Counted from the stretch's first letter, positions 39,912 to 51,091 are shown. The stretch: DNA of 64,000 bases from Bacillus sp. AFS055030 (GCF_002574545.1 NZ_NUGT01000080.1:158469-222468); one strand, 5' to 3'. Notes: generated from the sequence alone by a model not told the origin. A program made the numbers and translations.

Positions 39912-42900
39912 CTAATTACCATTCGATAATAATGCTTCGCCTTCATCCAGACGTACTGATACTAGCGTAGAAACTCCATATTCTTGCATTGTAACACCAT
40001 ATAATACATCGCATTCTTCCATCGTGCCTTTACGGTGTGTAATAACAATAAATTGAGTTTGTTCACTAAAATATTTCAAGAATTTTGCAAAACGAGCTAC
40101 ATTGGCCTCATCTAGTGCAGCTTCAACTTCATCAAGTACACAGAAAGGTACTGGACGTACTTGTAAAATTGCAAAAAGTAGAGCGATTGCCGTAAGTGCT
40201 CGTTCGCCGCCTGATAATAAGCCTAAATTTTGAAGCTTTTTACCTGGTGGTTGTGCAACAATATCGACACCTGTTAACAATAAATTTTGCTCATCTGTTA
40301 GAACTAAATCAGCTCTTCCTCCACCAAACAACTGAGTAAAGACGACTTGGAATTTTTCACGAATTGCACTAAAACTCGTTTCGAATCGTTTTGTCATTTC
40401 TTCGTCCATCTCACTAATTACATTGTAAAGTGTGATTTTTGCTTCATTTAAATCAGTTCTTTGTTCCTGAAGAAAATCATGTCGTTCAGATACTCGTTCA
40501 TACTCATCAATTGCACCAATATTTACAGTTCCTAATTCCTCAATTGAACGCTTTAATAGTTTAACTCGTTTCCTTGCATCCTCAACAGTCATTTCTAGTG
40601 TATACTTCATTTTTGCCGCTTCATAAGTAGTCATATACTTTACATTCAGTTGTTCAAGACGATTTTCAAGCTCTACATCAAGTCGATTACTATTCACTTC
40701 TTGCTGTTTTAGTAAATCCGAAAGTGACTTATATTGACGTTGCTTTTCTCTTAATGATTGAACATAATCTTCTAGTTCTGTTTGAAAAGCAATTCTTTGC
40801 TCTCGACGTTTCGAAATAATTTCTGTCGTTTTTGAAAATTCAATACGAGTATCAGAAATAATATTCTCGAGCTCTTCCTTACCGTTTTCATTCGTCATCA
40901 GTTCACTTGATAAGAAGATTATTTTTCCCTTCGTATCTTCAAGAAGTTGCTTTAGTTTTATAGAGTTTTCTTCAAACTGGCGAATTCTTTCGTTGCTATA
41001 ACTTAACTTTTGCTCTTCTTGTGCAAGGGAAATTTTCAGACTAGTTAACTTCGATTGTAATTGATCTTTTATTTCCTTTTGATTTAGTTTCCGTTCAGTT
41101 AATTCATTGATCTTTTGCTCTTTTGAAATAATCTCATCTTTCACTTTCGCATATAACGATGATAATTCCTCAAGTCGGTCTTTAATCTTTAATAAATCAC
41201 TAGCTGAACTTCCCATTTCTAAATCATAAATTGCTAAAGCATCGTTTATATTTTTTTCTTCAAATTCGATACTTTTTAGTTGTTCCATAATTGAAACAAT
41301 TGTTTGCTGAACTTTTTGAATTTCTTCATTTAAGTTTTGAGCTTTAGAAGAACTTTCGAGATTTGTCGCTTTAAGAGTTTGTACTTCATCCTCAAGCAAG
41401 TTTGTTTTCTCTTGCATATCTTTTAGCTTAACAGTAATTTCTTCTAATTCTCGCTGTCTTCCAATAAGTGAAGAATTCGTAGTTCGAACAGCTCCACCTG
41501 TCATTGCCCCACCAGGATTAACTACATCACCTTCAAGCGTAACAAAGCGATAGCGATGTCCAACAAGTTTGGCCAATTCATTAGCACCTTTTAAATCTTG
41601 CGCGATTAAAACTGTTCCAAGTAAGTTTTGAATCACCTGCTCGTACTCGCTTGAATAATTAACAAGTGATGATGCAACACCGATAAAGGAAGGATTTCTT
41701 TTTAATCCATCAATAACATTAGCTGGTACAAAACGTGCTTTCACAATATTCATTGGTAAAAATGTAGCTCGGCCTAATCGTTGTTGCTTTAGAAATTGAA
41801 TGGCTCTTCTAGCATGTTCGTCATTTTCAACAACAATTTGTTGTGTAGCTGCACCAAGCGCAATTTCAATAGCAATTTCATATTGTTTATTTGTTGTAAT
41901 TAGTTCAGCAATTGCACCTTTAATACCTTCTAATCTAGTGCCTCTTGCTTTCAAAATTTCTTTAACCCCTTGATTAAAACCAGCAAAATCTTCTTGAAGT
42001 TCTTCAAGGGTTTCTTTTCTTGATTTTGTTTGTTGAATAAACTGATAAGCTTTATTAAGTAATTCTTCTTTTTCTTTTAAAACTGATGAAGTTTCATCAT
42101 ACTGTTTTTTCAGTGATTCAAATTTACTATTTAACTCTTTAAACGTTAAATCAAATTGTTCTTTCTCATTAAGCAATTCAGTTTTTCTATTCTGTAATTG
42201 CTCTCTTTGACGAATGTATTTTTCATTTTCTAAATCTAATCGACTCGATTTTACTGAGTATTGTTCGCTTTGCTTTTCTAGCATCGTTTTTTCATTTTTT
42301 ATCGATGCTTGATTATTTAAAAGCTCAATATAATCAGATTTTATTAATTCGATTTGTTCTTCAAGATCCCCCTCATAAGAGGTAATCTCATTTTGGATCT
42401 CAACAATATTGTTTTTTGTTTTATTTACATTTTGACGAGAAATTTTTTCTTGTTCTTTTTCAGCTTCGATTAATTTATTCGTTTCGTTTATTTGTTCGGT
42501 AACTTCATCAACTTGTTTTCTTAATTGTTCAGATTGAGTTGAAGTATTTCTTTTTCGCTCCTTCATTAGCTCTTTCTGACCTTCATATTTTTCCAAGTTT
42601 TTTGTTACAGTTAATAAAACTTGTTGCAATTGATCGATTGATTCATCTAATGCATTTAATTTCTCTTGTAATTCATGTTGTTTTGATTCTTCAGTTGAAA
42701 TCTCCGTCGATAACGCAATTTCTAAATCAGCGTTTTGGGCAATTTCTACTTTAAGCTCCTCCCATTTTTGGTGAAGCGATTCAATTTCGTATACTAATAG
42801 AGCTGCCTCAACCTTTTCTAGTTCATCTCTATGTTCTATGTATTCTTTTGCAATTGAAGCTTGCATTCTTAATGGTTCAATTTGAGAGCTTAACTCAAAT

Positions 42901-43484
42901 AAAATATCATCAACTCGATTTAAATTTTCTTGCGTTTCAAATAATTTTGCTTCAGCCTTTTTCTTTCGATTTTTATATTTTAATACACCAGCTGCTTCTT
43001 CGAAAATGCCTCTTCGTTCTTCTGGCTTACTGCTTAATATTTCTTCAACCTTTCCTTGAGAAATAATAGAGAATGCCTCTCTGCCAAGTCCAGAATCCAT
43101 AAATAAATCAACAATATCTTTTAACCGACAAGATTGTTTATTAATATAAAAATCACTATCTCCAGAACGGTAAACACGTCTAGTTACACTTACTTCACTA
43201 TACTCAAGTGGTAATTGTTGATCTTCATTATCTAAAGTCAGCGTAACTTCTGCATAATTTAAAGGTTTTCGTCCATCACTACCAGCAAAAATGATATCCT
43301 CCATCTTCGCTCCTCGTAATGATTTGACTGACTGTTCGCCTAGTACCCATCTAATGGCATCTGTAATATTACTTTTACCACTTCCATTTGGTCCTACAAC
43401 TGCTGTAACACCTTTTACAAAATCTATCGTAACTCGCTGAGCGAATGATTTAAATCCAATTATATCTAGTCGTTTGAGGAACAA
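39912..43484 (-). CDS. smc: Chromosome partition/condensation protein SMC
   Basis: ATPase core of the SMC-ScpAB condensin. N-terminal head with Walker A VGPNGSGKSNITDAI (about 31-45), two long coiled coils flanking a hinge (about 505-650), and a C-terminal head with the signature NLGLLSGGERALTAIALLF (about 1090-1108) and Walker B FCVLDEVEAALD. 1,190 residues, full length. After rnc with a terminator between; followed by ftsY. Confidence 0.97.
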   Translation of the reverse strand: MFLKRLDIIGFKSFAQRVTIDFVKGVTAVVGPNGSGKSNITDAIRWVLGEQSVKSLRGAKMEDIIFAGSDGRKPLNYAEVTLTLDNEDQQLPLEYSEVSVTRRVYRSGDSDFYINKQSCRLKDIVDLFMDSGLGREAFSIISQGKVEEILSSKPEERRGIFEEAAGVLKYKNRKKKAEAKLFETQENLNRVDDILFELSSQIEPLRMQASIAKEYIEHRDELEKVEAALLVYEIESLHQKWEELKVEIAQNADLEIALSTEISTEESKQHELQEKLNALDESIDQLQQVLLTVTKNLEKYEGQKELMKERKRNTSTQSEQLRKQVDEVTEQINETNKLIEAEKEQEKISRQNVNKTKNNIVEIQNEITSYEGDLEEQIELIKSDYIELLNNQASIKNEKTMLEKQSEQYSVKSSRLDLENEKYIRQREQLQNRKTELLNEKEQFDLTFKELNSKFESLKKQYDETSSVLKEKEELLNKAYQFIQQTKSRKETLEELQEDFAGFNQGVKEILKARGTRLEGIKGAIAELITTNKQYEIAIEIALGAATQQIVVENDEHARRAIQFLKQQRLGRATFLPMNIVKARFVPANVIDGLKRNPSFIGVASSLVNYSSEYEQVIQNLLGTVLIAQDLKGANELAKLVGHRYRFVTLEGDVVNPGGAMTGGAVRTTNSSLIGRQRELEEITVKLKDMQEKTNLLEDEVQTLKATNLESSSKAQNLNEEIQKVQQTIVSIMEQLKSIEFEEKNINDALAIYDLEMGSSASDLLKIKDRLEELSSLYAKVKDEIISKEQKINELTERKLNQKEIKDQLQSKLTSLKISLAQEEQKLSYSNERIRQFEENSIKLKQLLEDTKGKIIFLSSELMTNENGKEELENIISDTRIEFSKTTEIISKRREQRIAFQTELEDYVQSLREKQRQYKSLSDLLKQQEVNSNRLDVELENRLEQLNVKYMTTYEAAKMKYTLEMTVEDARKRVKLLKRSIEELGTVNIGAIDEYERVSERHDFLQEQRTDLNEAKITLYNVISEMDEEMTKRFETSFSAIREKFQVVFTQLFGGGRADLVLTDEQNLLLTGVDIVAQPPGKKLQNLGLLSGGERALTAIALLFAILQVRPVPFCVLDEVEAALDEANVARFAKFLKYFSEQTQFIVITHRKGTMEECDVLYGVTMQEYGVSTLVSVRLDEGEALLSNGN

Positions 43485-43525
43485 CTATAATTCCCCCTTT
43501 TTTATACTAATTATATACACAAAAA

Positions 43526-43545
43526 CTCCCCCATAAAAGGGGGAG
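43526..43545 (-). terminator. Intrinsic terminator between rnc and smc
   Basis: CTCCCCC / GGGGGAG, seven-bp GC stem with a 6-nt loop, then TTTTTGTG on the minus strand. Partial read-through into smc is probable because only about 40 nt follow before the smc start. Confidence 0.85.
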
Positions 43546-43642
43546 CAGACTGCCCGCCAAACGCTCGATTTCTTCATTGATTCAACTGTCTTACGGCGCT
43601 TTGCATCAGTCTTAAAATCCAGTTTAATTGATATTTCTTACT

Positions 43643-44386
43643 TTATTTCCTTGACTCTTTTAATTTTAATAATGCTTCTTTTGCTGCTTGTTGCTCCGCT
43701 TCTTTTTTAGATCTACCACTACCGATTCCTAATGTTTCACCATTTAATAGTACTTTTGAAACAAATTCTCGGTTATGAGCTGGTCCTTTTTCTTGAAGTA
43801 TTTTATACTCGATTGAACCTGTGGAGTCTCTTTGTACAAACTCTTGTAATTGACTTTTAAAATCCATCACATGCGAAAAAGCACCATCGTTTATTTTTGG
43901 GAATATATGAAGAGATAAGAAGTTAATAACTGTTTGTAATCCTTGGTCCAAATATAATGATCCAATGAATGCTTCAAAAACATCCGCAAGTAGTGCTGGA
44001 CGTGTTCTACCACCTGTCATTTCTTCCCCGCGACCAAGTAATATATATCGACCAAAATCTAATTCATTCGCAAATTTCACAAGTGATGGTTCACAAACGA
44101 TTGCTGCACGTAATTTTGTTAATTCGCCTTCACTCATTGTAATATATTTTTGAAATAAATATTGTGAAACGGTAAGCTCTAAAACAGCATCCCCTAAATA
44201 TTCTAATCTCTCATTATCTTCATATGGTTTTTTACGATGCTCATTCACATAGGATGAATGTGTAAACGCTTGAATAAGCAAGCTCTCATTATTAAACTTA
44301 ATATTTATTTGTTTTTGTAATTTTATAAAATTCTCTTTTTCAACATCAGAAAGTTTATATTCTCTTACTCTTCTTGAATGCGGCAT
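43643..44386 (-). CDS. rnc: Ribonuclease III
   Basis: Double-stranded-RNA endonuclease that processes rRNA and scRNA. Catalytic block [13 protein letters not shown] (about 62-74), and a C-terminal double-stranded RNA-binding domain from about 175 ([11 protein letters not shown] to the end). Start at the ATG at 44386 ([10 protein letters not shown]) with GGAGGT before it; the TTG at 44398 would include that site. 247 residues. Between acpP and smc as in B. subtilis. Confidence 0.95.
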   Translation of the reverse strand: MPHSRRVREYKLSDVEKENFIKLQKQINIKFNNESLLIQAFTHSSYVNEHRKKPYEDNERLEYLGDAVLELTVSQYLFQKYITMSEGELTKLRAAIVCEPSLVKFANELDFGRYILLGRGEEMTGGRTRPALLADVFEAFIGSLYLDQGLQTVINFLSLHIFPKINDGAFSHVMDFKSQLQEFVQRDSTGSIEYKILQEKGPAHNREFVSKVLLNGETLGIGSGRSKKEAEQQAAKEALLKLKESRK

Positions 44387-44447
44387 ATTTACCTCCAACT
44401 AAAAAGCAGTTTGATATGCTGCTAAACCTACTAGTCAAGAAAATGAT

Positions 44448-44480
44448 GAGAAGTCCCGTATAAAATACGGGACTTTTCTC
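44448..44480 (-). terminator. Hairpin terminator after acpP
   Basis: GAGAAGTCCCGTA / TACGGGACTTTTCTC, strong stem beginning right at the acpP stop; on the minus strand followed by ATCATTTTC, so a weak T-run. Confidence 0.65.
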
Positions 44481-44481
44481 A

Positions 44482-44715
44482 TTACATGTTGCTCTCTATG
44501 TAGTTCACAACATCACCAACTGTGACGATTTTTTCAGCATCTTCGTCAGAAATTTCTAATTCAAACTCATCTTCTAATTGCATTACTAATTCAACTACAT
44601 CTAATGAGTCTGCGTCTAAATCTTCTTTGAAACGGCTTGTAACTTGGATCTCAGATTCTTCAACACCTAAACGGTCAACAATAATCTTTGATACGCGTTC
44701 TAATACATCTTGCAT
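44482..44715 (-). CDS. acpP: Acyl carrier protein
   Basis: Carries fatty-acyl chains on a phosphopantetheine arm. 77 residues, strongly acidic; the attachment serine is in [15 protein letters not shown] (Ser about 37). GGGGGGAGGTG lies before the ATG. Has its own promoter inside the end of fabG and is also reached from the fapR operon. Confidence 0.97.
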   Translation of the reverse strand: MQDVLERVSKIIVDRLGVEESEIQVTSRFKEDLDADSLDVVELVMQLEDEFELEISDEDAEKIVTVGDVVNYIESNM

Positions 44716-44752
44716 TATTATTCACCTCCCCCCAAATATTGTCTACTTATGC

Positions 44753-44781
44753 ATTATACATAAAAATGTGGCAAACGCCAA
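44753..44781 (-). promoter_or_regulatory. SigA-type promoter of acpP
   Basis: TTGGCG (44776-44781), 17-bp spacer, TATAAT (44753-44758) on the minus strand, in the 67-nt fabG-acpP gap. It gives extra expression of this abundant protein. Confidence 0.78.
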
Positions 44782-44782
44782 A

Positions 44783-45526
44783 CTAATTCATTACAAGTCC
44801 ACCATCAACATTGATTGTTTGTCCAGTAATATATCTACTAGCATCCATTGCTAAGAATACGACTGCGTTTGCAATATCTTCTGGTTGACCAAAAGATTGC
44901 AATGGAATATTCGATAACATTTGTGTTCTAATTTGCTCATTTAATTCATTTGTCATATCAGTTTCAATAAAACCAGGAGCAATCGCATTAACTGTAATAT
45001 TTCTAGAAGCTAATTCCTTAGCTGCTGTTTTAGTTAAACCTAATACGCCCGCTTTTGCAGCTACATAGTTCATTTGTCCTGGGTTACCAATTTGTCCAAC
45101 AACTGAGCTAATATTAATGATGCGGCCATTACGTTGACGAGTCATAAACTTCGCTGCTGCTTTAATACAATTGAATACACCTTTTAAGTTTGTATCAATT
45201 ACATCATCCCAATCAGCATCTTTCATACGTAATAAAAGACCATCTCTTGTAATACCTGCGTTGTTTACTAGTATATCAATACTACCGAATTCATCAACAG
45301 TATTTTTTACTAATGCAGCCACTTCTTCACTATTTGATACATTTGCTTTAAATGCAATAGCTTTAACTCCAAGTGCTGTAATTTCTTCTACAACATTAAG
45401 AGCAGCCGCTTCATTCCCAGAATAATTAACAACTACATTCGCACCATTTTTTGCTAAAGATAATGCGATTGCTCGTCCGATTCCTCGAGAACCTCCTGTA
45501 ACTAATGCAACTTTACCTTTTAGCAT
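44783..45526 (-). CDS. fabG: 3-oxoacyl-[acyl-carrier-protein] reductase
   Basis: NADPH-dependent reduction in each fatty-acid elongation cycle. Short-chain dehydrogenase: [12 protein letters not shown] (about 10-21), [11 protein letters not shown], catalytic Ser/Tyr/Lys with NYVAAKAG. 247 residues from the ATG at 45526 ([12 protein letters not shown]); GGAGG precedes it. The start overlaps the end of fabD by seven nt. Confidence 0.97.
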   Translation of the reverse strand: MLKGKVALVTGGSRGIGRAIALSLAKNGANVVVNYSGNEAAALNVVEEITALGVKAIAFKANVSNSEEVAALVKNTVDEFGSIDILVNNAGITRDGLLLRMKDADWDDVIDTNLKGVFNCIKAAAKFMTRQRNGRIINISSVVGQIGNPGQMNYVAAKAGVLGLTKTAAKELASRNITVNAIAPGFIETDMTNELNEQIRTQMLSNIPLQSFGQPEDIANAVVFLAMDASRYITGQTINVDGGLVMN

Positions 45527-46470
45527 GATTTGATTTCCTCCCATTCATTTAAAAATTGGTTTAATGTTTCAACATCATAAACATTTACTAATTTTGATGA
45601 TGGAGAGATTGCTTTTACTAATCCAGTTAATACTTTACCAGGACCAATTTCAACGAATGTATCAACACCAAGGTCTACTAATTCTTGAATTGATTGGTTC
45701 CATTTTACCGGAGAATATAATTGATTCACTAATAATTCCTTAATTTCATTTGCATCTGTAACAACTTTAGCAGTAACATTTGAAATTAATGGTGTTACAC
45801 AATCATTTACATTTATTTTACTAAGCTCGTTTTGGAATTCTTCACTTGCAGGTTTCATTAAAGATGAGTGGAATGGACCACTTACTTTTAACGGTAATAC
45901 ACGTTTAGCACCAGCTTCTTTTAGTAAACCAGAAGCAATTTGCACACCTTCTGCATCACCTGTGATTACTACTTGTGTTGGAGAATTATAGTTCGCAATA
46001 CCTACTGAATGGCCATTTTTATTTACTTCAGAAATCACTTCTTCAATTTTTTCTGGAGCTAAAAATAATACAGCTGCCATAGCACCTTGTCCTACTGGTA
46101 CAGCTTGCTCCATTAATTGTCCACGTTTATGTACTAATTTAACACCGTCTTCAAATGAAATGCTATCTGCTGCTACAAGCGCTGTAAACTCACCTAAACT
46201 ATGACCAGCGACAAAGTCTGGTTTAATTCCAGCTGATTTAATCTTCTCAAGCATAGCAATTGAAGTTGTTAAGATTGCTGGCTGTGCATGATATGTAGCA
46301 GTTAACTCTTCATCAGTTCCATTGAAAATAATATCAGAAAGACTAAAACCAATTTGTTCGTTAGCAGTTTCAAAAATAGATCCACATTCAGTATAGCTCT
46401 CAGCTACATCTTTACCCATTCCAACTTTTTGTGATCCTTGTCCAGGAAAAATAAACGCCACTTTACCCAT
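45520..46470 (-). CDS. fabD: Malonyl CoA-acyl carrier protein transacylase
   Basis: Loads malonyl groups on [15 protein letters not shown] (about 7-18), nucleophile serine in [11 protein letters not shown] (about 88-98), and catalytic His in SGPFHSSLM (about 200). 316 residues from the ATG at 46470; an in-frame start at 46518 would overlap plsX. Thirteen nt after plsX. Confidence 0.96.
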   Translation of the reverse strand: MGKVAFIFPGQGSQKVGMGKDVAESYTECGSIFETANEQIGFSLSDIIFNGTDEELTATYHAQPAILTTSIAMLEKIKSAGIKPDFVAGHSLGEFTALVAADSISFEDGVKLVHKRGQLMEQAVPVGQGAMAAVLFLAPEKIEEVISEVNKNGHSVGIANYNSPTQVVITGDAEGVQIASGLLKEAGAKRVLPLKVSGPFHSSLMKPASEEFQNELSKINVNDCVTPLISNVTAKVVTDANEIKELLVNQLYSPVKWNQSIQELVDLGVDTFVEIGPGKVLTGLVKAISPSSKLVNVYDVETLNQFLNEWEEIKSC

Positions 46471-46483
46471 TGGAGTGACCCCC

Positions 46484-47488
46484 TTATGCATTTGATTCGA
46501 TTTTTTCCATGTGATCACTTACTAGTTTTACAACATTATGTTCAACCATCGTTTTGGTTTGCTTAATGGCACTAAAAATCCCAAAAGCATCAGAACTTCC
46601 ATGAGCTTTTATAACAGGTGATTTTAGACCAAATAACGCTGCTCCACCATACTCAGAGTAATCCATTTTCTTTTTTACACCTTTTAAGTTTGGTTTCAAT
46701 ACAGCTGCAGCAAGCTTTGATGTGAAATTAGTAAGCATCGCATCTTTTATTAATGAAAACATTGCAAGTGCAGTACCTTCAATCGCTTTTAAAGCTACAT
46801 TTCCAGTATACCCGTCTGTTACTACTACATCTGCTACTGAGTTCATTAAGTCTCTAGCTTCAACATTTCCTATGAAATTTAAATTACTTTCTTTTAGTAA
46901 CTGGAATGTTTGTTTAGCAAGTTCATTCCCTTTTTTATCTTCCGTACCGACATTTAGTAATCCTACTGTCGGGTTCTGTATTCCTCTTACTTTTTCGGCA
47001 TATACAGAGCCCATTATCGCATATTGAAGTAAATGATTTGCTTTTGCATCAACATTTGCACCAACATCGAGGAAAACAAAGCCCTTGCCATCTAAAGTAG
47101 GCATGGTTGGTGAAAGTGCAGGTCGCTCTACACCTTCCATTCGGCCAACGACTAATAGGCCCGCTGTCATTAATGCCCCAGTATTTCCAGCAGAAATACA
47201 AGCATCAGCATTTCCTTCTTTTACTAGGTTTGCCATTAAGACCATAGAAGCATTCTTCTTTCTTCTAACTGCTCTAACTGGCTCTTCAGTTCCTTCAATT
47301 ACTTCATCTGTATGGATAATCGTTATATTTTTATCATTCGTTAAGAATGGTTTTATTTTTGATTCATCACCAATTAAAGTAATATGTATATCATTTAATT
47401 TTTCAACTGCAAGCATTGCACCTTCAACAATGGCTTTTGGAGCATGATCTCCCCCCATTGCATCGATAGCTAATTTCATCTTGTTCAC
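46484..47488 (-). CDS. plsX: Phosphate acyltransferase PlsX
   Basis: Makes acyl-phosphate from acyl-ACP, the first step to phosphatidic acid in Gram-positives. [18 protein letters not shown] (about 6-23), [19 protein letters not shown] and [21 protein letters not shown] are family blocks. 334 residues. Three nt after fapR, so co-expressed under FapR control. Confidence 0.96.
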   Translation of the reverse strand: MNKMKLAIDAMGGDHAPKAIVEGAMLAVEKLNDIHITLIGDESKIKPFLTNDKNITIIHTDEVIEGTEEPVRAVRRKKNASMVLMANLVKEGNADACISAGNTGALMTAGLLVVGRMEGVERPALSPTMPTLDGKGFVFLDVGANVDAKANHLLQYAIMGSVYAEKVRGIQNPTVGLLNVGTEDKKGNELAKQTFQLLKESNLNFIGNVEARDLMNSVADVVVTDGYTGNVALKAIEGTALAMFSLIKDAMLTNFTSKLAAAVLKPNLKGVKKKMDYSEYGGAALFGLKSPVIKAHGSSDAFGIFSAIKQTKTMVEHNVVKLVSDHMEKIESNA

Positions 47489-47491
47489 TTC

Positions 47492-48058
47492 CTATTCTTC
47501 AATACTTCGGTGGTACATTTCGAACAAGCCATGGAATACATGTTCTTTTTCAACATAGCCATTGATATCAACAGTAGTGCGCCTCGGATCTCCTTTTTGT
47601 GGTAAAACCTTTGCCTTCGCAATTACTCGATCATTTGTTTTTACTGGTTTAATAAAAACAAAATTGGATTTAGCTGTAAGAGCTAAATCATCATGAATAA
47701 CCGCAACTGCTAATGAATTAGCTTGGGCAAATAAGTGATGACCTCGGGCAATTCCATTTCTACTAAAAGTATGCTCTTCCTTAACGTCAAATATAGAAAT
47801 GGCACTTTCATTTAAATGAATATCAATAACTTCACCGATTATTTCATCAACTGGTAGTGATTTTACATCTTCTAATTGCTGAGTGGCAACATTTTTGATG
47901 CGTTCCCTTAACTCAGGAATTGATAATTCAAGACGATCAAGACGGATAGTTTGTATGCTTACAGATAGTTGATTAGCTAAATCTTCATCTGTAATAAACG
48001 GATTTTCTTTTATAATTTTTTTTAACAATTCATGACGATCTTTTTTATTTCTTCTCAT
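47492..48058 (-). CDS. fapR: Fatty acid/phospholipid biosynthesis repressor FapR
   Basis: Repressor released by malonyl-CoA that sets fatty acid and phospholipid synthesis. N-terminal HTH ([21 protein letters not shown] cut around 20-40, then [12 protein letters not shown]) and C-terminal hot-dog ligand domain (from about 70). 188 residues. Heads fapR-plsX-fabD-fabG-acpP, and two operator-like palindromes lie in the gap upstream, so it is autoregulated. Confidence 0.96.
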   Translation of the reverse strand: MRRNKKDRHELLKKIIKENPFITDEDLANQLSVSIQTIRLDRLELSIPELRERIKNVATQQLEDVKSLPVDEIIGEVIDIHLNESAISIFDVKEEHTFSRNGIARGHHLFAQANSLAVAVIHDDLALTAKSNFVFIKPVKTNDRVIAKAKVLPQKGDPRRTTVDINGYVEKEHVFHGLFEMYHRSIEE

Positions 48059-48080
48059 ATTACATACCTCAACTACTAAT

Positions 48081-48097
48081 TTGTGACCAGGTATTAA
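48081..48097. promoter_or_regulatory. FapR operator, proximal copy
   Basis: TTGTGACCAGGTATTAA, an imperfect match to TTAGTACCTRGTACTAA (ACC..GTA core and TAA end), 23 nt upstream of the fapR start. Probably downstream of the transcription start, as in B. subtilis. Confidence 0.6.
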
Positions 48098-48148
48098 ATA
48101 CAGTTTATATTAAAAATCCACGTATTACAATAGTTTTTTGACAAACTT

Positions 48149-48165
48149 TTAATACCTAGTACTAA
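48149..48165. promoter_or_regulatory. FapR operator, distal copy
   Basis: TTAATACCTAGTACTAA, 16 of 17 bases of the FapR consensus as I recall it. Its right end overlaps the recG stop codon. Together with the proximal copy it brackets the fapR promoter region, which holds TTGTCA and TTGTAA-15-TATAAA boxes. Confidence 0.72.
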
Positions 48166-50210
48166 TCTAACTTTTCTGAATTAAATATCCCTGTTCTGTC
48201 TAAGTACATTCTTAAATCTTGATATTCATTAGCTTTCCAAAATACATCCGAATTAACTAATAATGTTGCATCGTTTCGTGCAACTTCTAATGCACGATAG
48301 TCATGAACCATATCCGCCATTTTAAATTCGGGTACACCACTTTGTTGTTTTCCAAAGAAATCTCCTGGTCCTCTAAGTTCTAAATCTTTTTCACTTAACT
48401 CAAAACCATCGTTTGTTTCTGTCATGATTGTTAGTCTTTCTTTTCCTACTTCACTCTTTGGATCACCAACTAAAATACAATATGATTGTTCAAAACCTCG
48501 TCCTACTCGCCCTCTTAGCTGATGTAATTGAGAAAGTCCAAACCGATCTGCATCATAAATAACCATAACAGTTGCATTCGGAACATTTACCCCTACTTCT
48601 ACAACTGTCGTTGAAACTAATATTTGAACATCATTTGCAGCAAATGCCTTCATCACGTCATCTTTCTCTGAAGATGCTAGCTTTCCATGCATCAAACCAA
48701 CCTTTGCCGTATTTTGATAATGAAAAGATAAAACACTATGTAAATCTAATGCATTTTGAAGGTCTAATTTCTCTGACTCCTCAATAAGTGGACAAATTAC
48801 ATATGCTTGTCGTCCATTTTTAATTTCTTTACTAATAAAATCTAAAACGCGATCAAACATTTCTTGTTTAACCCAATATGTTTCTATTTTTTTCCGACCA
48901 GCCGGGTATTCATCAATAATCGATACATCCATTTCACCAAAAGCTGTTATAGCCAATGTTCTTGGGATTGGAGTTGCTGTCATAAATAAAACATCAGGGA
49001 AGTACCCTTTTTCTCTTAAAACTCTTCGTTGACCAACACCAAACCGATGCTGTTCATCTGTTATAACTATGCCTAATTTATTAAATTGAACCTCATCTTG
49101 AATTAATGCATGAGTACCAACTAAAATATGTACCTCACCATTTTTTAATCGTTCCAAAATTTCACGTCGCTTTTTACCTTTTACAGAACTTGTAAGAAGT
49201 TCAACATTTACTTCCGTATGTTGCAGCATTTTTGCTAAAGATTCGAAATGTTGCTCAGCTAAAATTTCTGTAGGCACCATTAATGCCCCTTGATACCCAT
49301 TAAGGGTACATGCATACAATGCGATTGTAGCGACAACAGTTTTTCCTGAACCAACATCACCTTGTAATAAGCGATTCATTCGATAAGGACTTTTTAAATC
49401 TGTGAATATTTCTTGTACAACTCTATTTTGAGCTGATGTCAAAGGAAATGGTAAGGATTGGATTAGTTGTTGAATTTTTTCAATATTTAATGTTTTTGGG
49501 ATACCTTTTGATTGATTGCGCTGAATTTTTCGAAGTGCTTGCATTTTTAGTTGAAAAAGAAAAAACTCTTCATAAACAAAGCTTCTTCTAGCTTGTTTTA
49601 AACTATTCGCATCAATTGGGTGATGTAGTAATCTCATTGTTTCTGAACGATGTAAAAGTTTATATTTTTGAATTAGTTCTTTTGGTACTAAGTCATTTAT
49701 TAAATGTCCAAATTTTTTAAACGACTGCTCAACAAATTTACGCATTGTTTTTACAGACATTTTCCCCTTAATGGAATAGACAGGCTCAATTTCATGACTA
49801 TTCGTACGTGATCCAAATACAATGTCAGATAATAAAATCGTTTGTTTATGTTGATCCCACTTACCAGAAACAGTTACAAGCTCATTTAAGTTTAATTTTG
49901 TTTTGAGGTATGGTCGATTAAAACAGATAACTGTTATTAAGTATCGATCAACTAAAAGACGAAATGTTAGTCTCGATTTATTTTTGCCAAAATATTGAAG
50001 AAGAGGAGCGCTATGAACAATCCCTTCGACAGTCACGCGCTCTTCATGCTTTACTTCTGATAGATCCTTATTTCGAAAATCCTCATATCGATACGGTAAA
50101 TATTCGATTAAGTCATTTATCGTAAAAATACCCATATCATTTAATTGTGTTTCAGTTTCCTCGCCAACACCACTTAATATAGATACTTTTTGTTCTAGTT
50201 CATTACTCAC
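48162..50210 (-). CDS. recG: ATP-dependent DNA helicase RecG
   Basis: Branch-migrating helicase that rescues stalled replication forks. An N-terminal wedge/OB domain is followed by the helicase domains: Walker A LLQGDVGSGKTVVATIA (about 282-298), DEQHRFGVGQRR, MTATPIPRTLAITAFG, and QLRGRVGRG near residue 575. 682 residues. GTG start at 50210 overlaps the sdaAA stop (TAGTG). Confidence 0.96.
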   Translation of the reverse strand: MSNELEQKVSILSGVGEETETQLNDMGIFTINDLIEYLPYRYEDFRNKDLSEVKHEERVTVEGIVHSAPLLQYFGKNKSRLTFRLLVDRYLITVICFNRPYLKTKLNLNELVTVSGKWDQHKQTILLSDIVFGSRTNSHEIEPVYSIKGKMSVKTMRKFVEQSFKKFGHLINDLVPKELIQKYKLLHRSETMRLLHHPIDANSLKQARRSFVYEEFFLFQLKMQALRKIQRNQSKGIPKTLNIEKIQQLIQSLPFPLTSAQNRVVQEIFTDLKSPYRMNRLLQGDVGSGKTVVATIALYACTLNGYQGALMVPTEILAEQHFESLAKMLQHTEVNVELLTSSVKGKKRREILERLKNGEVHILVGTHALIQDEVQFNKLGIVITDEQHRFGVGQRRVLREKGYFPDVLFMTATPIPRTLAITAFGEMDVSIIDEYPAGRKKIETYWVKQEMFDRVLDFISKEIKNGRQAYVICPLIEESEKLDLQNALDLHSVLSFHYQNTAKVGLMHGKLASSEKDDVMKAFAANDVQILVSTTVVEVGVNVPNATVMVIYDADRFGLSQLHQLRGRVGRGFEQSYCILVGDPKSEVGKERLTIMTETNDGFELSEKDLELRGPGDFFGKQQSGVPEFKMADMVHDYRALEVARNDATLLVNSDVFWKANEYQDLRMYLDRTGIFNSEKLD

Positions 50211-51091
50211 TATTTTTTTAGCGAAACACCAAATATTTTTGCTTCCAATTCACGACCTGTTGGCGTTGCCGCTAGACCTCCTTCTGCAGTTTCTCTTAGC
50301 GCAGATGGCATTGTTTGACCAATTCGATACATAGCATCGATTACTTCGTCACATGGAATACGACTTGTAATTCCTGCTAATGCCATATCTGCAGCTACCA
50401 TTGCATTAGCAGCACCCATTGCATTTCGCTTAACACACGGTACCTCTACTAATCCTGCAACCGGGTCACATACTAAACCAAGCATATTTTTTAAAGTAAT
50501 GGCAAATGCTTCAGCACTTTGACTTGGAGTACCACCAGCCATTTCAACGATCGCTGCTGCTGCCATACCACTTGCAGAACCCACTTCCGCTTGACAACCA
50601 CCCGCAGCACCTGAAATTGACGCATTATTTGCTACAACAAAACCAAAAGCACCTGATGCAAATAAGAACTCAATCATTTGCATACGAGTAGGATTCAATT
50701 TCTCTTTTACAGCAAATAAAGTTCCAGGAACAACACCTGCAGAACCGGCTGTAGGTGTTGCACAAATTGTCCCCATTGCGGCATTTACTTCATTTGTGGC
50801 AACTGCTTTGCTAACAGCATCTAATAATAAATGACCTGAAAGGGAATTACCTTTTGCAATGTAATTTTGCAGTAATACCGCGTCTCCTCCAGTTAAACCT
50901 GTTGGCGAGTGAACACCTGCAAGTCCTCTTTCAACAGCTTTTTCCATCACAACAAGATTTTGCTCCATTTTAGCTATAATCTCTTCACGCCTTCTGCCTG
51001 TAAAATCCATCTCTTGTTGAATCATTATTTCAGAAATTTTAACATTTTTTGATTCAGCTAATTCTACTAATTCTGCAACATTTTTAAACAT
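50210..51091 (-). CDS. sdaAA: L-serine dehydratase, iron-sulfur-dependent, alpha subunit
   Basis: Deaminates L-serine to pyruvate and ammonia with a 4Fe-4S cluster, with SdaAB. Cysteines at GTICATPTAGSAGVVPG, CDPVAGLVEVPCVKRNA support cluster binding. AAGGCQAEVGSASGMAAAA is another family block. 293 residues. In tandem with sdaAB (18-nt gap) and overlapping recG. Confidence 0.95.
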   Translation of the reverse strand: MFKNVAELVELAESKNVKISEIMIQQEMDFTGRRREEIIAKMEQNLVVMEKAVERGLAGVHSPTGLTGGDAVLLQNYIAKGNSLSGHLLLDAVSKAVATNEVNAAMGTICATPTAGSAGVVPGTLFAVKEKLNPTRMQMIEFLFASGAFGFVVANNASISGAAGGCQAEVGSASGMAAAAIVEMAGGTPSQSAEAFAITLKNMLGLVCDPVAGLVEVPCVKRNAMGAANAMVAADMALAGITSRIPCDEVIDAMYRIGQTMPSALRETAEGGLAATPTGRELEAKIFGVSLKK

